The position numbers and the translations under genes were made by a program. Of a stretch of 64,000 nucleotides of DNA, positions 8,921 to 16,820 are shown one piece after another. Source of the stretch: an uncultured Collinsella sp. (GTDB lineage Bacteria > Actinomycetota > Coriobacteriia > Coriobacteriales > Coriobacteriaceae); NCBI GenBank assembly GCA_900540945.1, contig UQHQ01000008.1:1-64000 (forward strand). The letters run 5' to 3'. Numbering within the stretch: position 1 is the first letter of the stretch; every line of letters begins with the position of its first letter. The notes under the pieces are model-generated. The model searched no databases and had not been told where the DNA came from. It saw only the letters and a program-made list of their open reading frames with translations.

Positions 8921-8934
8921 AAGGGGCAAAGGCC

Positions 8935-9798
8935 ATGGCATTTAACGTTAACGCGCTCGGATTTGGCGACAACGTCGTCGATCGCTACGAGCATATCCAC
9001 ACCATGTATCCCGGCGGCAATGCGGTGAACTTCGCCGTTTATGCCAAGAAATGCGGTGCCGCACGCTCCGCATACATGGGCATTTTTGGCAATGACGCCG
9101 CTGCCGAGCATGTCATTGCAAGCCTCGAGGATGAAGGTATCGAGCTTGACAAGTGCGAGCAGATGATTGGCGAGAACGGAGCGGCTCGCGTGACCGTCGT
9201 TGACGGTGACCGTGTCTTCCTCGGCTCCAACGAGGGCGGTATCCGTGGCGATGCGCGCTATGTCCTCGATCGCTTTGACCTTTCGTACATGAAGCAGTTC
9301 GATGTGGTTCATTCGGGCAACTATTGCTTTACCGAGCGCGAGCTGCCCAAGCTGAAGGCTGCGGGCGTCACGGTCTCTTTTGACTTTTCGGACGACTCCA
9401 CCGACGAGTACTACGAGCAGATTGCGCCCTACGTCGATTTCGCTTTCTTTAGTGCGGCGGATGCCGCGAGTGAGGACGAGATTCGCGAGCGTCTGGCATG
9501 GGTGAAGGGCCTGGGTCCGCGTTTTGTGTCGGCTACGGCGGGCGCCGAGGGCTGCATTGCTTACGACGGCGAGCGTTATTACCGCCAGCTGGCTAAACCG
9601 GTAACGGACATGAAGGACACCATGGGGGCGGGCGACTCGTTCCTCACCTCGTTTTTGATGTGCTATCTCGATTCCGCCAAGCGCGGTGAGGATGGCGCCG
9701 AGGCCATCGAGCGCGCGCTCGACTTTGCTGCCGGGTTTGCCTCGACCGTGTGCGGCATGGAAGGTTCTTGGGGCCACGGAGCACCAATCGTCGAATAG
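8935..9798 (+). CDS. frlD: FrlD-like PfkB-family sugar kinase, copy 1
   Basis: This 287-residue kinase belongs to the ribokinase/PfkB family. The N-terminus has GFGDNVVDRYE and then PGGNAVNFAVYAKKCG; the C-terminal active site is DTMGAGDSFLTSF with the catalytic aspartate. The arrangement closely follows E. coli FrlD, which phosphorylates fructoselysine at O-6 before FrlB acts. It lies 14 bp after the deglycase gene. A second related kinase follows, so the operon may handle two substrates or two phosphorylation steps. The start ATG at 8935 has a GAAGGGGC ribosome binding site. Confidence 0.85.
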   Translation: MAFNVNALGFGDNVVDRYEHIHTMYPGGNAVNFAVYAKKCGAARSAYMGIFGNDAAAEHVIASLEDEGIELDKCEQMIGENGAARVTVVDGDRVFLGSNEGGIRGDARYVLDRFDLSYMKQFDVVHSGNYCFTERELPKLKAAGVTVSFDFSDDSTDEYYEQIAPYVDFAFFSAADAASEDEIRERLAWVKGLGPRFVSATAGAEGCIAYDGERYYRQLAKPVTDMKDTMGAGDSFLTSFLMCYLDSAKRGEDGAEAIERALDFAAGFASTVCGMEGSWGHGAPIVE

Positions 9799-9868
9799 CT
9801 TAAGAAAGCGTGCGGCGGTCTGGCTATGAGGCCTTGGACAGCCGATGCAAAACAATAAGCGAAACGCG

Positions 9869-9904
9869 AAAAAGGGGGCTCGCCATGTGGTGGGTCCCCT
9901 TTTG
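9869..9904 (+). terminator. Possible intra-operon attenuator between the two kinases
   Basis: AAAAGGGG at 9870-9877 pairs with CCCCTTTT at 9896-9903, with a further short inner stem. The T residues form part of the stem, so it could be a partial terminator or a processing site reducing expression of downstream genes. The 122-bp gap between the kinase genes is the largest in the operon. Confidence 0.4.
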
Positions 9905-9920
9905 AACATTGGAGAAGACC

Positions 9921-10721
9921 ATGGGTATTAAAGCGTGTGCGGCTGGTTTTTGCTGTGCGGACGTCTATCAAAACATCGGCGTGTTCTATCCGACTGGTAA
10001 CGGCATTGACTGGGGTATCCATCTTGCACGAATGGGCGTTTCGGTATCCGCCGTGTCGGTTGTCGGCAAGGACGAGTACGGAGACAAGATGAGAGAGGCA
10101 CTGGCCGCTGAGGGGTTTGATATCTCTCATCTGCGGGTGGAGGATGGCGACACCTCGGTGATGCTCATGGCATTGAAAGACGGCGTCGATCGCGTGCATC
10201 TCGAGGCAATCGATGGCGTAATGGAGACATATCGTCCGAATGAAGATGACCGGGCGTTTATCCTAGAGCATGACATCATTCATACCGACCTGTTTGGCAA
10301 TTGTTTGGACCTCCTGCCCGAATGGCATGATGCGGGCAAGACGGTGGTTATGGACTTTTCGGTGTTCAGCCAGGATCCCGAATATGCATGCGAGGCTCAT
10401 TTTCCTTACGTAGACTATGCGTTCATGTCGTTTGAAGAGGACACTCCGGAGCTGCGAGACTGGGTACGCCACGTGCAGGAATTGGGACCGCGCGTTGCGG
10501 TTGCCACGCTTGGCGAGAAGGGAAGCATTGCTTATGACGGTGAGTGCTTCTATGAGTGCGGGATCGTACCGGCGGAGAAGGTCGTTAATACCGTGGGTGC
10601 CGGCGACTCGTATATTGCCGGGTTTACCAAGGGCGTGATCGATGGCCTTGATATTCCGGCGTGTATGAAGGCGGGCGCTGAGCTGTCGTCCCGAGTGATT
10701 GGTTCGTTTGAGCCGTACTAG
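9921..10721 (+). CDS. FrlD-like PfkB-family sugar kinase, copy 2
   Basis: This 266-residue PfkB-type kinase is related to but clearly different from the preceding one. The N-terminal motif is altered (YPTGNGIDWGIHLARMG in place of the usual PGGNAVN), while the C-terminal active site NTVGAGDSYIAGF is intact. The change in the sugar-binding GG motif suggests a different substrate from the first kinase. The ATG at 9921 follows GGAGA; an in-frame TTG at 9909 is less likely. It begins the second block of the operon, whose remaining genes are not found in the classical frl system. Confidence 0.8.
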   Translation: MGIKACAAGFCCADVYQNIGVFYPTGNGIDWGIHLARMGVSVSAVSVVGKDEYGDKMREALAAEGFDISHLRVEDGDTSVMLMALKDGVDRVHLEAIDGVMETYRPNEDDRAFILEHDIIHTDLFGNCLDLLPEWHDAGKTVVMDFSVFSQDPEYACEAHFPYVDYAFMSFEEDTPELRDWVRHVQELGPRVAVATLGEKGSIAYDGECFYECGIVPAEKVVNTVGAGDSYIAGFTKGVIDGLDIPACMKAGAELSSRVIGSFEPY

Positions 10722-10748
10722 GGTCAAATGCCTGGAAAGGAGTACGAA

Positions 10749-11609
10749 ATGGTTATCGACATGTTGGTCCATCCTATGCTCTACGGCGAGATCTGTAAGC
10801 CGGGTGATGAGCCTGATGGATTCGGCTTTTGGTCACGAGAATTTGGTATGGGGCATATGGGCCCCATGGATTGGGATGAGCTTCAAGTCGAGATGGACGT
10901 CTGCGATGTGCAGAAGAGCGTGCTCATGCCGCTCGATGTAACCACGGCATGCGGAGGGCACTTTGGCACCAACGACCAGATTGCCATGCTGGTTGCCGCG
11001 CATCCCGATCGTCTGTGGGGATTTGCGAGCGTAGACCCGCAGGTGAGCGGTGCCGCAGACGAATTGGAGCGCGCCTTTACCGAGTTGGGGGCAAAGGGGC
11101 TTTGCCTGCATCCTGCAAAGCAGGGTTTTGCCCCCGATGATGCTGTGGCCGAGCCGCTTTACGAGCTGTGCGAGCGCTATAACAAGCCGGTGGTTTTCCA
11201 TGCCGGTATGTCTTGGGAGCCTGGCGCAGAGCTCTCGCGCAGTAACCCGCTTGCATTTGAGCACACAATCGCAACGCATCCAAATGTGCGCTTTAGTTTG
11301 ACTCACTTTGGCTGGCCCTGGGTGCGCGAGACCGTGGCGATGCTGCTCAAGTATCCCAACTGCTACACGGACACCTCTATCACTTACATCGATTCGCCCG
11401 AGGAGATGATGCAGCGTCTTTTCACGGTCGATATGGGGCCGCTGTGGTATGAGCGCGCGCTATCGCACCAAGTGATGTTCGCCAGCAATACGCCGCGCTT
11501 CCGTGCATTCAAACTCAAGCGGGCGCTCGATACCGTGCCCATGCGCGATGATGCGCGAGAAAGGCTCTACTGGGGTAATGCCCTGCGTTTTCTTGAAGGG
11601 GATGAGTAA
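10749..11609 (+). CDS. Amidohydrolase-2 family TIM-barrel protein
   Basis: This 286-residue protein resembles the amidohydrolase-2 family (decarboxylases and hydrolases related to ACMSD). Visible landmarks are VVFHAGMSWEPG (metal His), FSLTHFGWPWV (second His region) and VMFASNTPRF in place of the usual GSD/GTD segment near the C-terminus. The N-terminal strand has IDMLVHPM where family members usually carry HxH, so this ligand pair also looks reduced. The start at 10749 is supported by GGAAAGGAG six bases upstream; an ATG at 10728 precedes that site. It may hydrolyse or decarboxylate an intermediate of the pathway; the function is unproven. Confidence 0.7.
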   Translation: MVIDMLVHPMLYGEICKPGDEPDGFGFWSREFGMGHMGPMDWDELQVEMDVCDVQKSVLMPLDVTTACGGHFGTNDQIAMLVAAHPDRLWGFASVDPQVSGAADELERAFTELGAKGLCLHPAKQGFAPDDAVAEPLYELCERYNKPVVFHAGMSWEPGAELSRSNPLAFEHTIATHPNVRFSLTHFGWPWVRETVAMLLKYPNCYTDTSITYIDSPEEMMQRLFTVDMGPLWYERALSHQVMFASNTPRFRAFKLKRALDTVPMRDDARERLYWGNALRFLEGDE

Positions 11610-11611
11610 AC

Positions 11612-12040
11612 ATGGTGACGCTCGAGACATTGAGCTATCTATCGACTGCTCCGGACCAGTTCATCGATATTACCGAAGACGTGCACGCTGCCATCGAACG
11701 CAGCTCGGTGACCAATGGCTTGGCAGCGATTATTTTGTCGCATACGACCTGTGGAATCGTGGTAAACGAGGGGCTGCCCTGCGTGGAGACGGATCTTATG
11801 GAGACGCTTGATCGCATCGCCCCACTCGATGCCCCCTATGCGCATGCACACTTCCTGCCGAGCTATGGAGCCACCGGCAACAACTCCTGTGGGCATATCA
11901 AGAGCATGATTTGTGGAAACAGTTGCTTCTTTCCCGTCCAAGATGGCCACATCGTGTGCGGAAGTGCCCAGAACATCTATCTTGCGGAGTTTGACGGTCC
12001 GCAGAAGCGAAAAGTGTACGTCGAGGTGCTGGGGGAGTAA
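11612..12040 (+). CDS. YjbQ/UPF0047-family protein
   Basis: This 142-residue protein has the full YjbQ-family layout: HTTCGIVVNE in the middle (family HTSAGLTINE), CGHIKSMICG (family AHIKASLLG) and a C-terminal IYLAEFDGPQKRKVYV. Some YjbQ proteins show weak thiamine-phosphate synthase activity, but the physiological role is unsettled. Two family positions differ (SA to TC, and AH to GH). The ATG lies 2 bp after the amidohydrolase stop, indicating coupled expression. Its location in a sugar-conjugate operon suggests a metabolic rather than thiamine role. Confidence 0.8.
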   Translation: MVTLETLSYLSTAPDQFIDITEDVHAAIERSSVTNGLAAIILSHTTCGIVVNEGLPCVETDLMETLDRIAPLDAPYAHAHFLPSYGATGNNSCGHIKSMICGNSCFFPVQDGHIVCGSAQNIYLAEFDGPQKRKVYVEVLGE

Positions 12041-12073
12041 CGTCCCTGCAATAACTCTATGAAGGAGCACGTT

Positions 12074-12883
12074 ATGTCGTTTCTAACCTCGATGTTCAAG
12101 ACCGAAAAGCCGGTTATCGGAATGCTGCACCTGCGTCCTCTGCCGGGCGATCCACTGTATTACCCGGGCGGAAGCGTGTCGCAGGTCGCGGAAGCCGCCA
12201 AGCGCGATCTCGAGGCGTTGCAGCAGGGCGGTGTCGATGGCATTTTGATTACCAATGAGCTCTCGATGCCCTATGAGCAGCACGTTTCTCCCTCAACCCT
12301 TGCATCGATGGGCTATGTAATCGGGGCTCTATCCCATGATCTGTCGACCCCTTGGGGAGCTGAGGCTATTTACGATGGTGATGCCACAATCGAGCTGTGC
12401 GCTGCTGTCGACGCGCAGTTCACACGCTGCAATTTTTGCGGTGCCTGGGCCGGTGATCTTGGGCTGATCAACCGAGATTTCGCTCACACCATGCGTCGCA
12501 AGGCGGCGCTGCGCTTGGACGACCTCAAGCTTTTTCACTTCATCACGAGCGAGGGGGAGGTTTATCTCAACGACCGCACGACTGCGGACATTGCCGATTC
12601 ACTTCTCTTTAATTGCCTTCCGGATGCAATGGTCATCGGCGGTTCGGCTGCCGGTCGTGGCGCTTCGGGCGAGCTTGCCGATGGGGTTCGCGAGCGTGTT
12701 GGCGAAGTGCCTGTGGTATGTGGCACCGGTTGTCGCGAAAATACCGTGGCTGACGTATTTGCTCACTACGATGGCGCGTTTGTCGGCACCTGCTTAAAGC
12801 GCGACGGAAAGCTGGATGCCCCGGTTGATGTTGAGCGGGTAGCTCGTTTTATGGCTGCCGCTCGTACGGCGCGAGGGGAGTAG
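12074..12883 (+). CDS. BtpA/SgcQ-family TIM-barrel protein
   Basis: This 269-residue protein belongs to the BtpA family. Family signatures include PVIGMLHLRPLPGDP at the N-terminus, GVDGILITNE, and VVCGTGCRENTV with GAFVGTCLKRDGKLDAPVD at the C-terminus. Named members are BtpA (needed for photosystem I stability in cyanobacteria) and SgcQ (in a sugar operon of E. coli); the enzyme reaction is not established. Occurrence in a carbohydrate operon agrees with the SgcQ branch. The ATG at 12074 has an AAGGAGC ribosome binding site. Confidence 0.8.
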   Translation: MSFLTSMFKTEKPVIGMLHLRPLPGDPLYYPGGSVSQVAEAAKRDLEALQQGGVDGILITNELSMPYEQHVSPSTLASMGYVIGALSHDLSTPWGAEAIYDGDATIELCAAVDAQFTRCNFCGAWAGDLGLINRDFAHTMRRKAALRLDDLKLFHFITSEGEVYLNDRTTADIADSLLFNCLPDAMVIGGSAAGRGASGELADGVRERVGEVPVVCGTGCRENTVADVFAHYDGAFVGTCLKRDGKLDAPVDVERVARFMAAARTARGE

Positions 12884-12889
12884 GCACCT

Positions 12890-14407
12890 ATGGCGCTCTA
12901 TCTGGGTATTGATATTGGGACAAGCGCCTCTAAAGGCGTTTTAATCGATGATCGATGCAACATCGTTTGCCAAGCCTCTTGTGGACATGAGACGGACAAC
13001 CCGTGTGACGGATGGTACCAGCATGATGCGGAGGCAGTTTGGTGGGGCGATTTTTGCCGCTTGTCGCGCGAGCTGGTGGCGCGATCGGGGGTTAACGCGG
13101 CACAGATCGGATGCGTGGGCCTTTCCGCATTGGGTTGCGACTGTGTGCCGGTCGATACCGAGTGCAACGCGCTGGCGCCCGCGATTTTGTATGGAGTCGA
13201 TGCACGTTCGAAGCCGCAGATTGACGAGCTTCTTTCCGAATATGGGTCAGACCGCGCACGCGAGCTTTTCGGGCACGATCCCTGTTCGTCAGATATTGCT
13301 CCCAAGATCTTGTGGTTTAAGGAGAATATGCCCGAGGTGCACGAACGTGCCGCAAAGTTCCTGACGGCGTCGTCGTTTCTATGCGCAAAGTTGACGGGGC
13401 GTTTTACGGTGGACCGTTATTTGGCGGAGGATTTTCTTCCCCTATACGACCGCTACACCTGGAAGGTTGATGCTCGGGAATGTGCTCGTTTCTGCCGGCC
13501 TGACCAGATGGCGGAGGTAATGTCGGCTACCGATATTGCCGGGGTGATTACGCGGCGTGCGGCTGAGGCGACGGGGCTCGCGGCAGGGACACCTGTCTTA
13601 GTGGGAACGGGCGATTCTGGTGCCGAGGCCATTTCGACGGGTGTATTCCGTCCCGGCGATATGATGGTTCAGTTGGGGAGTACGGCGTATTTCATCTACC
13701 TAGCTGATCATATGATCGATGATGTCCGCCTGTGGCCGGGGACGTTTATCATTCCCGGAACTTACGGGATCTGCGCGGGGACCAATACGGCGGGCGCACT
13801 CACATCGTGGCTGCGCCAAGAGCTGTATCGCGACGCCGTAGAGGCCGAGGGCCACGGTGGCCCCGATGCCTATTCGGTTATGGCGCATGATGCCGCCGAT
13901 GTGGCGCCGGGTGCCGATGGGCTCCTGTGTCTGCCGTACTTTGCGGGGGAGCGTACTCCGCTCAACGATCCCGAGGCGCGTGGCGTCTTCTTTGGCTTGA
14001 CCGGAAGGCATACGCGAGCCCATATGGTTCGCGCCGCCTTGGAAGGCGTCGCGTATACCGTTGCATCCCATGTCGACATTATCGAGCGAGAGCATGGACT
14101 GCCAATTGGGCGCATTATGCTTGTCGGAGGTGGAACCAAGAATCCAGTTTGGATGCAGGCTATCGCCGACGTATGCGGGCGCGAGGTCTCGGTTGCCAAG
14201 GTTACGGTGGGCGCATGCTTCGGTGATGCCATCATGGCAGCTCTCGCAGGTGGCGCCTATGCATCATGGGATGAGCTCGCCCAAGTCCTTGGCGTTGCGC
14301 AAACAATCGTGCCCGATATGGCTGCCCACGAGTTATATGCGTCGCGTCGTCATATCTTTGACGAATTGTATGAACGCAACCGTGATTTCATGCACGAATT
14401 GGTGTAA
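12890..14407 (+). CDS. FGGY-family carbohydrate kinase (XylB-like)
   Basis: This 505-residue kinase has the two-domain actin-like fold of the FGGY family. The N-terminal phosphate-binding strand is LGIDIGTSASKGVLID, the middle part has VGTGDSGAEAISTGV, and the C-terminal adenosine motif is MLVGGGTKNPVWMQ. Length matches xylulose, ribulose and erythritol kinases. It is the last gene of the operon, starting 6 bp after the BtpA-like gene, and would phosphorylate a sugar or polyol released by upstream steps. With two PfkB-type kinases nearby it is the third kinase of the operon. Substrate unknown. Confidence 0.85.
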   Translation: MALYLGIDIGTSASKGVLIDDRCNIVCQASCGHETDNPCDGWYQHDAEAVWWGDFCRLSRELVARSGVNAAQIGCVGLSALGCDCVPVDTECNALAPAILYGVDARSKPQIDELLSEYGSDRARELFGHDPCSSDIAPKILWFKENMPEVHERAAKFLTASSFLCAKLTGRFTVDRYLAEDFLPLYDRYTWKVDARECARFCRPDQMAEVMSATDIAGVITRRAAEATGLAAGTPVLVGTGDSGAEAISTGVFRPGDMMVQLGSTAYFIYLADHMIDDVRLWPGTFIIPGTYGICAGTNTAGALTSWLRQELYRDAVEAEGHGGPDAYSVMAHDAADVAPGADGLLCLPYFAGERTPLNDPEARGVFFGLTGRHTRAHMVRAALEGVAYTVASHVDIIEREHGLPIGRIMLVGGGTKNPVWMQAIADVCGREVSVAKVTVGACFGDAIMAALAGGAYASWDELAQVLGVAQTIVPDMAAHELYASRRHIFDELYERNRDFMHELV

Positions 14408-14434
14408 TGCTGCCGAATTGTACTGCCTTCCAAT

Positions 14435-14475
14435 AGGGGCTGCGTTGTGCGATTCGCATGCCCCTTGGCATTTTT
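14435..14475 (+). terminator. Terminator at the end of the catabolic operon
   Basis: AGGGGC at 14435 pairs with GCCCCT at 14460, with an inner TGCG/CGCA extension, and TTTTT follows at 14471-14475. It lies 28 bp after the FGGY kinase stop, between convergent genes. Confidence 0.65.
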
Positions 14476-14486
14476 GCCCACAGGGG

Positions 14487-15269
14487 TTAGCGAAGGTCAA
14501 AAACAGAGCGCGCATTTGCTAAAACTGCCGACTCAATGTGCTGTACATCGCAGTTTTTGAGCGTGGCGATGCGTTCTAAGGTCCTTGTGAGCGATCTGAT
14601 GAGCGACTGCGCGCTTGTTTCTGTGTTTGACTCGGCCGGCGCATCGGTCTCGAGCAGTAGACGGTCGAGTGAAATCTGTCGGGCATATTCGCGTCCACGT
14701 TTTGACGTAAGCATGCGTTCGTTGACGGAAAAATAACAGCCTGCATTACGCGCACGGGCGAGTTCGTCCGAGGTGCCGCTAAACCAGTGGAAGATGATAG
14801 CGGGGGAGTCGGAGTTTGGGGTGAGTAGCCCATGCGATTCGAGGACGTCCAGTACGGCTCCTGCCGAACGAACGGCGTGAATTGATATCACGCGTCCGGT
14901 AAGAGGATGCTGCACGAGCGCATCGCAGAGCCGGTTAAGTGCCTGTATTTGTAGCGGCTCACTTCCAGCAAAGCGCGCGGAAAAGTCGAGTCCGACTTCG
15001 CCGATGTAGCGTTCTTGGGCAGCAACTTCGCAAAGCAGATTGACTTCGACAAAACCGCAGTGGCCATCGGCGAGCCACCAGGGGTGAAGCCCAACGCCGG
15101 CGATGATGCCTGGTTGGCGACAGGCGCGCTCGTTTGCGGCCGAAAAGTCGCGCGGATTGACGCCGCAGCCAAATAGACCCAAGCCTAGTGCTGTCGCCTC
15201 ATCGGCAACGGCGTCCGGGTGAGCCATTAAATCAAGATGGCAGTGTGCATCAAATAACCGGGGCTCCAT
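14487..15269 (-). CDS. TatD-family metal-dependent hydrolase
   Basis: This 260-residue protein of the TatD family (DNase or RNase-type TIM-barrel phosphoesterases) shows FDAHCHLDLM at the N-terminus (HxH), GVGLHPWW, IGEVGLDFS (metal Glu), ISIHAV, IFHWFSGT and LLLETDAPAE (Asp near the C-terminus). Members act in 3'-exonuclease quality control of DNA or RNA. It is encoded 14 bp downstream of the tcdA-like gene, so the two are probably cotranscribed from the right. Confidence 0.85.
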   Translation of the reverse strand: MEPRLFDAHCHLDLMAHPDAVADEATALGLGLFGCGVNPRDFSAANERACRQPGIIAGVGLHPWWLADGHCGFVEVNLLCEVAAQERYIGEVGLDFSARFAGSEPLQIQALNRLCDALVQHPLTGRVISIHAVRSAGAVLDVLESHGLLTPNSDSPAIIFHWFSGTSDELARARNAGCYFSVNERMLTSKRGREYARQISLDRLLLETDAPAESNTETSAQSLIRSLTRTLERIATLKNCDVQHIESAVLANARSVFDLR

Positions 15270-15283
15270 CTCGGTGCGCTCCG

Positions 15284-16087
15284 CTAGTCCAGACGTTGGC
15301 CATCGGAGCGTACGCGCTCAGTGCCGCGGCCGCTGATCTGGCGGATAACCTCGCCGGCAATCATCTGGCCCATGATGGGCGGCATAAAGCTGGCGGTTCC
15401 CAGCTCGGTGCGCTCGTGGATGTTGGAAGGGTCGCGAGGCTGTGTCTTAACCGATTCCTCGCAGCTAAACAGTACATGCAGGCTCTTGATTCCGCGCTTC
15501 TTGCATTCTTTGCGCATAATGCGGCTCATGGGGTCACGTACCGTATCGAAAATGTCGGCAAAGCGGAGGCACTCGGGATGGAGCTTGTTGGCCCCGCCCA
15601 TGGAGCTAACCAAACGAATGTCGTGGTCCTGAGCATATTTGGCAATGGTGAGCTTGGCCGAGATGGTGTCGATGGCGTCGACGACGTAGTCGAGCTTGCC
15701 GTCCGTCTGCTCCAAAACGCTCGCGAAGAAATCATCGATGTTGTCGCTCAGCAAGTATTCAGTTCGCTTGATGACGGCAGCGGCGGGATTGATGTCGTGG
15801 ATCATGGCTTCCATCACGTCAACCTTGCGCTTTCCGATGGTGCTGTGAAAGGCGATGGCCTGACGGTTGATATTGCTGGGCGCGATGACGTCCTTGTCCA
15901 GAATGACGAAATGACCGATGCCGCCGCGGGCGAGTGCCTCGCAGCAATTGGAGCCCACACCTCCGCAGCCGAGCACCAGCACCGTAGCATCGGCGAGCTT
16001 ATCGAGTGCCTCGCGGCCCATGATGATCTCGAGCTTGGTGTCGCGTGTCTCGTTGGGAATTGCGGCTGTGGTTTCGGGCATAGACAT
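15284..16087 (-). CDS. tcdA: tRNA threonylcarbamoyladenosine dehydratase
   Basis: This 267-residue E1-like enzyme of the ThiF/MoeB family has VLVLGCGGVGSNCCEALARG (ATP-binding glycine loop), DKDVIAPSNINRQA and YVVDAIDTISAK. TcdA converts t6A37 in ANN-decoding tRNAs to cyclic ct6A by ATP-dependent dehydration. The length and the absence of a rhodanese domain fit TcdA better than ThiF or MoeB, and no thiamine or molybdopterin genes are adjacent. The ribosome binding site is GGAGGA just upstream of the ATG at 16087. Confidence 0.85.
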   Translation of the reverse strand: MSMPETTAAIPNETRDTKLEIIMGREALDKLADATVLVLGCGGVGSNCCEALARGGIGHFVILDKDVIAPSNINRQAIAFHSTIGKRKVDVMEAMIHDINPAAAVIKRTEYLLSDNIDDFFASVLEQTDGKLDYVVDAIDTISAKLTIAKYAQDHDIRLVSSMGGANKLHPECLRFADIFDTVRDPMSRIMRKECKKRGIKSLHVLFSCEESVKTQPRDPSNIHERTELGTASFMPPIMGQMIAGEVIRQISGRGTERVRSDGQRLD

Positions 16088-16204
16088 CCTCCGATGGGGA
16101 AGCGGGTCGTGTTTTAGCTATCGCCATTATAGGTATTATCGCGATTCCATTTGAGCCCTTGGGCTTGTTGAAATGGGATCGGGATTCGCATAAGATTGAA
16201 GCAG

Positions 16205-16288
16205 ATGGCACCCGTTGCAGCGGGTTAGCCAACTCCAAAACACGTTTGTAGCGTGAGAAGTGGCCGTCTTCGCATTACGCGGGGGCGG
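16205..16288 (-). ncRNA. Structured 3' element downstream of the small hydrophobic ORF
   Basis: On the minus strand the small ORF is followed by GC-rich complementary segments (AGCCG with CGGCC) and then a compact hairpin in which CCCG and CGGG flank a 6-nt loop, enclosed by GGC and GCC (plus-strand 16207-16230). This layout resembles the conserved 3' region that follows holin-like toxin ORFs in other Gram-positive genomes, as I remember them. It may overlap an antitoxin RNA, but no antisense promoter was proven. Confidence 0.4.
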
Positions 16289-16375
16289 CTATTTCATTCG
16301 ACCTCCAATGTGGATGCCGAGCTCCACGGCCGCGATTACAAGCAATAACAACGTCAGGACATCGCCAATACTCAT
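16289..16375 (-). CDS. Small hydrophobic peptide, putative holin-like toxin type
   Basis: A 28-codon frame starts at an ATG at 16375 preceded by AAGGAG at ideal spacing. The peptide (MSIGDVLTLLLLVIAAVELG, then IHIGGRMK) is one hydrophobic helix with a short basic tail. Length and layout resemble the putative holin-like toxin (Hol_Tox) peptides of Gram-positive bacteria, thought to be type I toxins. It lies alone in the gap between tcdA and the ArsR gene, followed by a structured region. Toxicity and an antisense RNA are not shown by sequence alone. Confidence 0.55.
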   Translation of the reverse strand: MSIGDVLTLLLLVIAAVELGIHIGGRMK

Positions 16376-16455
16376 AGTCCATCTCCTTCTCGGGTAGAGG
16401 GAGCTGGCCCATCTGCTTCAACTTCCATTGTAGCTAAATACGAACGAATGTTCTA

Positions 16456-16507
16456 TAGATGTTCCTGTATTAGATAGTTAGACAAACATCTAAATATCGA
16501 GTATAGT
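16456..16507 (+). promoter_or_regulatory. Promoter and operator of the ArsR/SdpI pair
   Basis: A -35-like TTAGAC at 16478 and a -10 TATAGT at 16502 are 18 bp apart. The -35 overlaps dyads: TAGATGTT (16456) with AACATCTA (16485), and TTAGA (16478) with TCTAA (16489). This suggests autorepression by the ArsR-type protein. Confidence 0.55.
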
Positions 16508-16541
16508 GTGCGCGTCATGAGAGATGATGAGAGGAGGTCTT

Positions 16542-16820
16542 ATGCCGGGAGAGGGTTTTAAGGCGCTGGCCGATCCTACGCGACGGCGCATTTTGGAACT
16601 ACTGCGCGAGGGCAATTGCACGGCCGGGGAGCTTGCTGAGCATTTCGATATCAGCAAGCCGTCATTGAGCCATCATTTGGCGACGCTCAAAAACGCCGGG
16701 TTGGTGACCGACGAACGTCATGGCCAAAACATCGTATACAGCTTAAACACCACTATCATGCAGGACTTGATCGGTTGGTTTATGGGCTTTACAGACACGG
16801 AAGGTGATAAGGATGAATAA
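16542..16820 (+). CDS. ArsR-family transcriptional regulator (SdpR-like)
   Basis: This 92-residue winged-helix regulator has LADPTRRRILELLREG at the N-terminus and the recognition region DISKPSLSHHLATLKNAGLV. No cysteine-rich metal site of the ArsR/SmtB type is visible, which fits the SdpR branch, in which activity is set by a membrane partner. The next gene encodes an SdpI-like protein and overlaps by 8 bp. The start at 16542 is chosen for its AGAGGAGG ribosome binding site; an ATG at 16524 is upstream of it. Confidence 0.85.
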   Translation: MPGEGFKALADPTRRRILELLREGNCTAGELAEHFDISKPSLSHHLATLKNAGLVTDERHGQNIVYSLNTTIMQDLIGWFMGFTDTEGDKDE

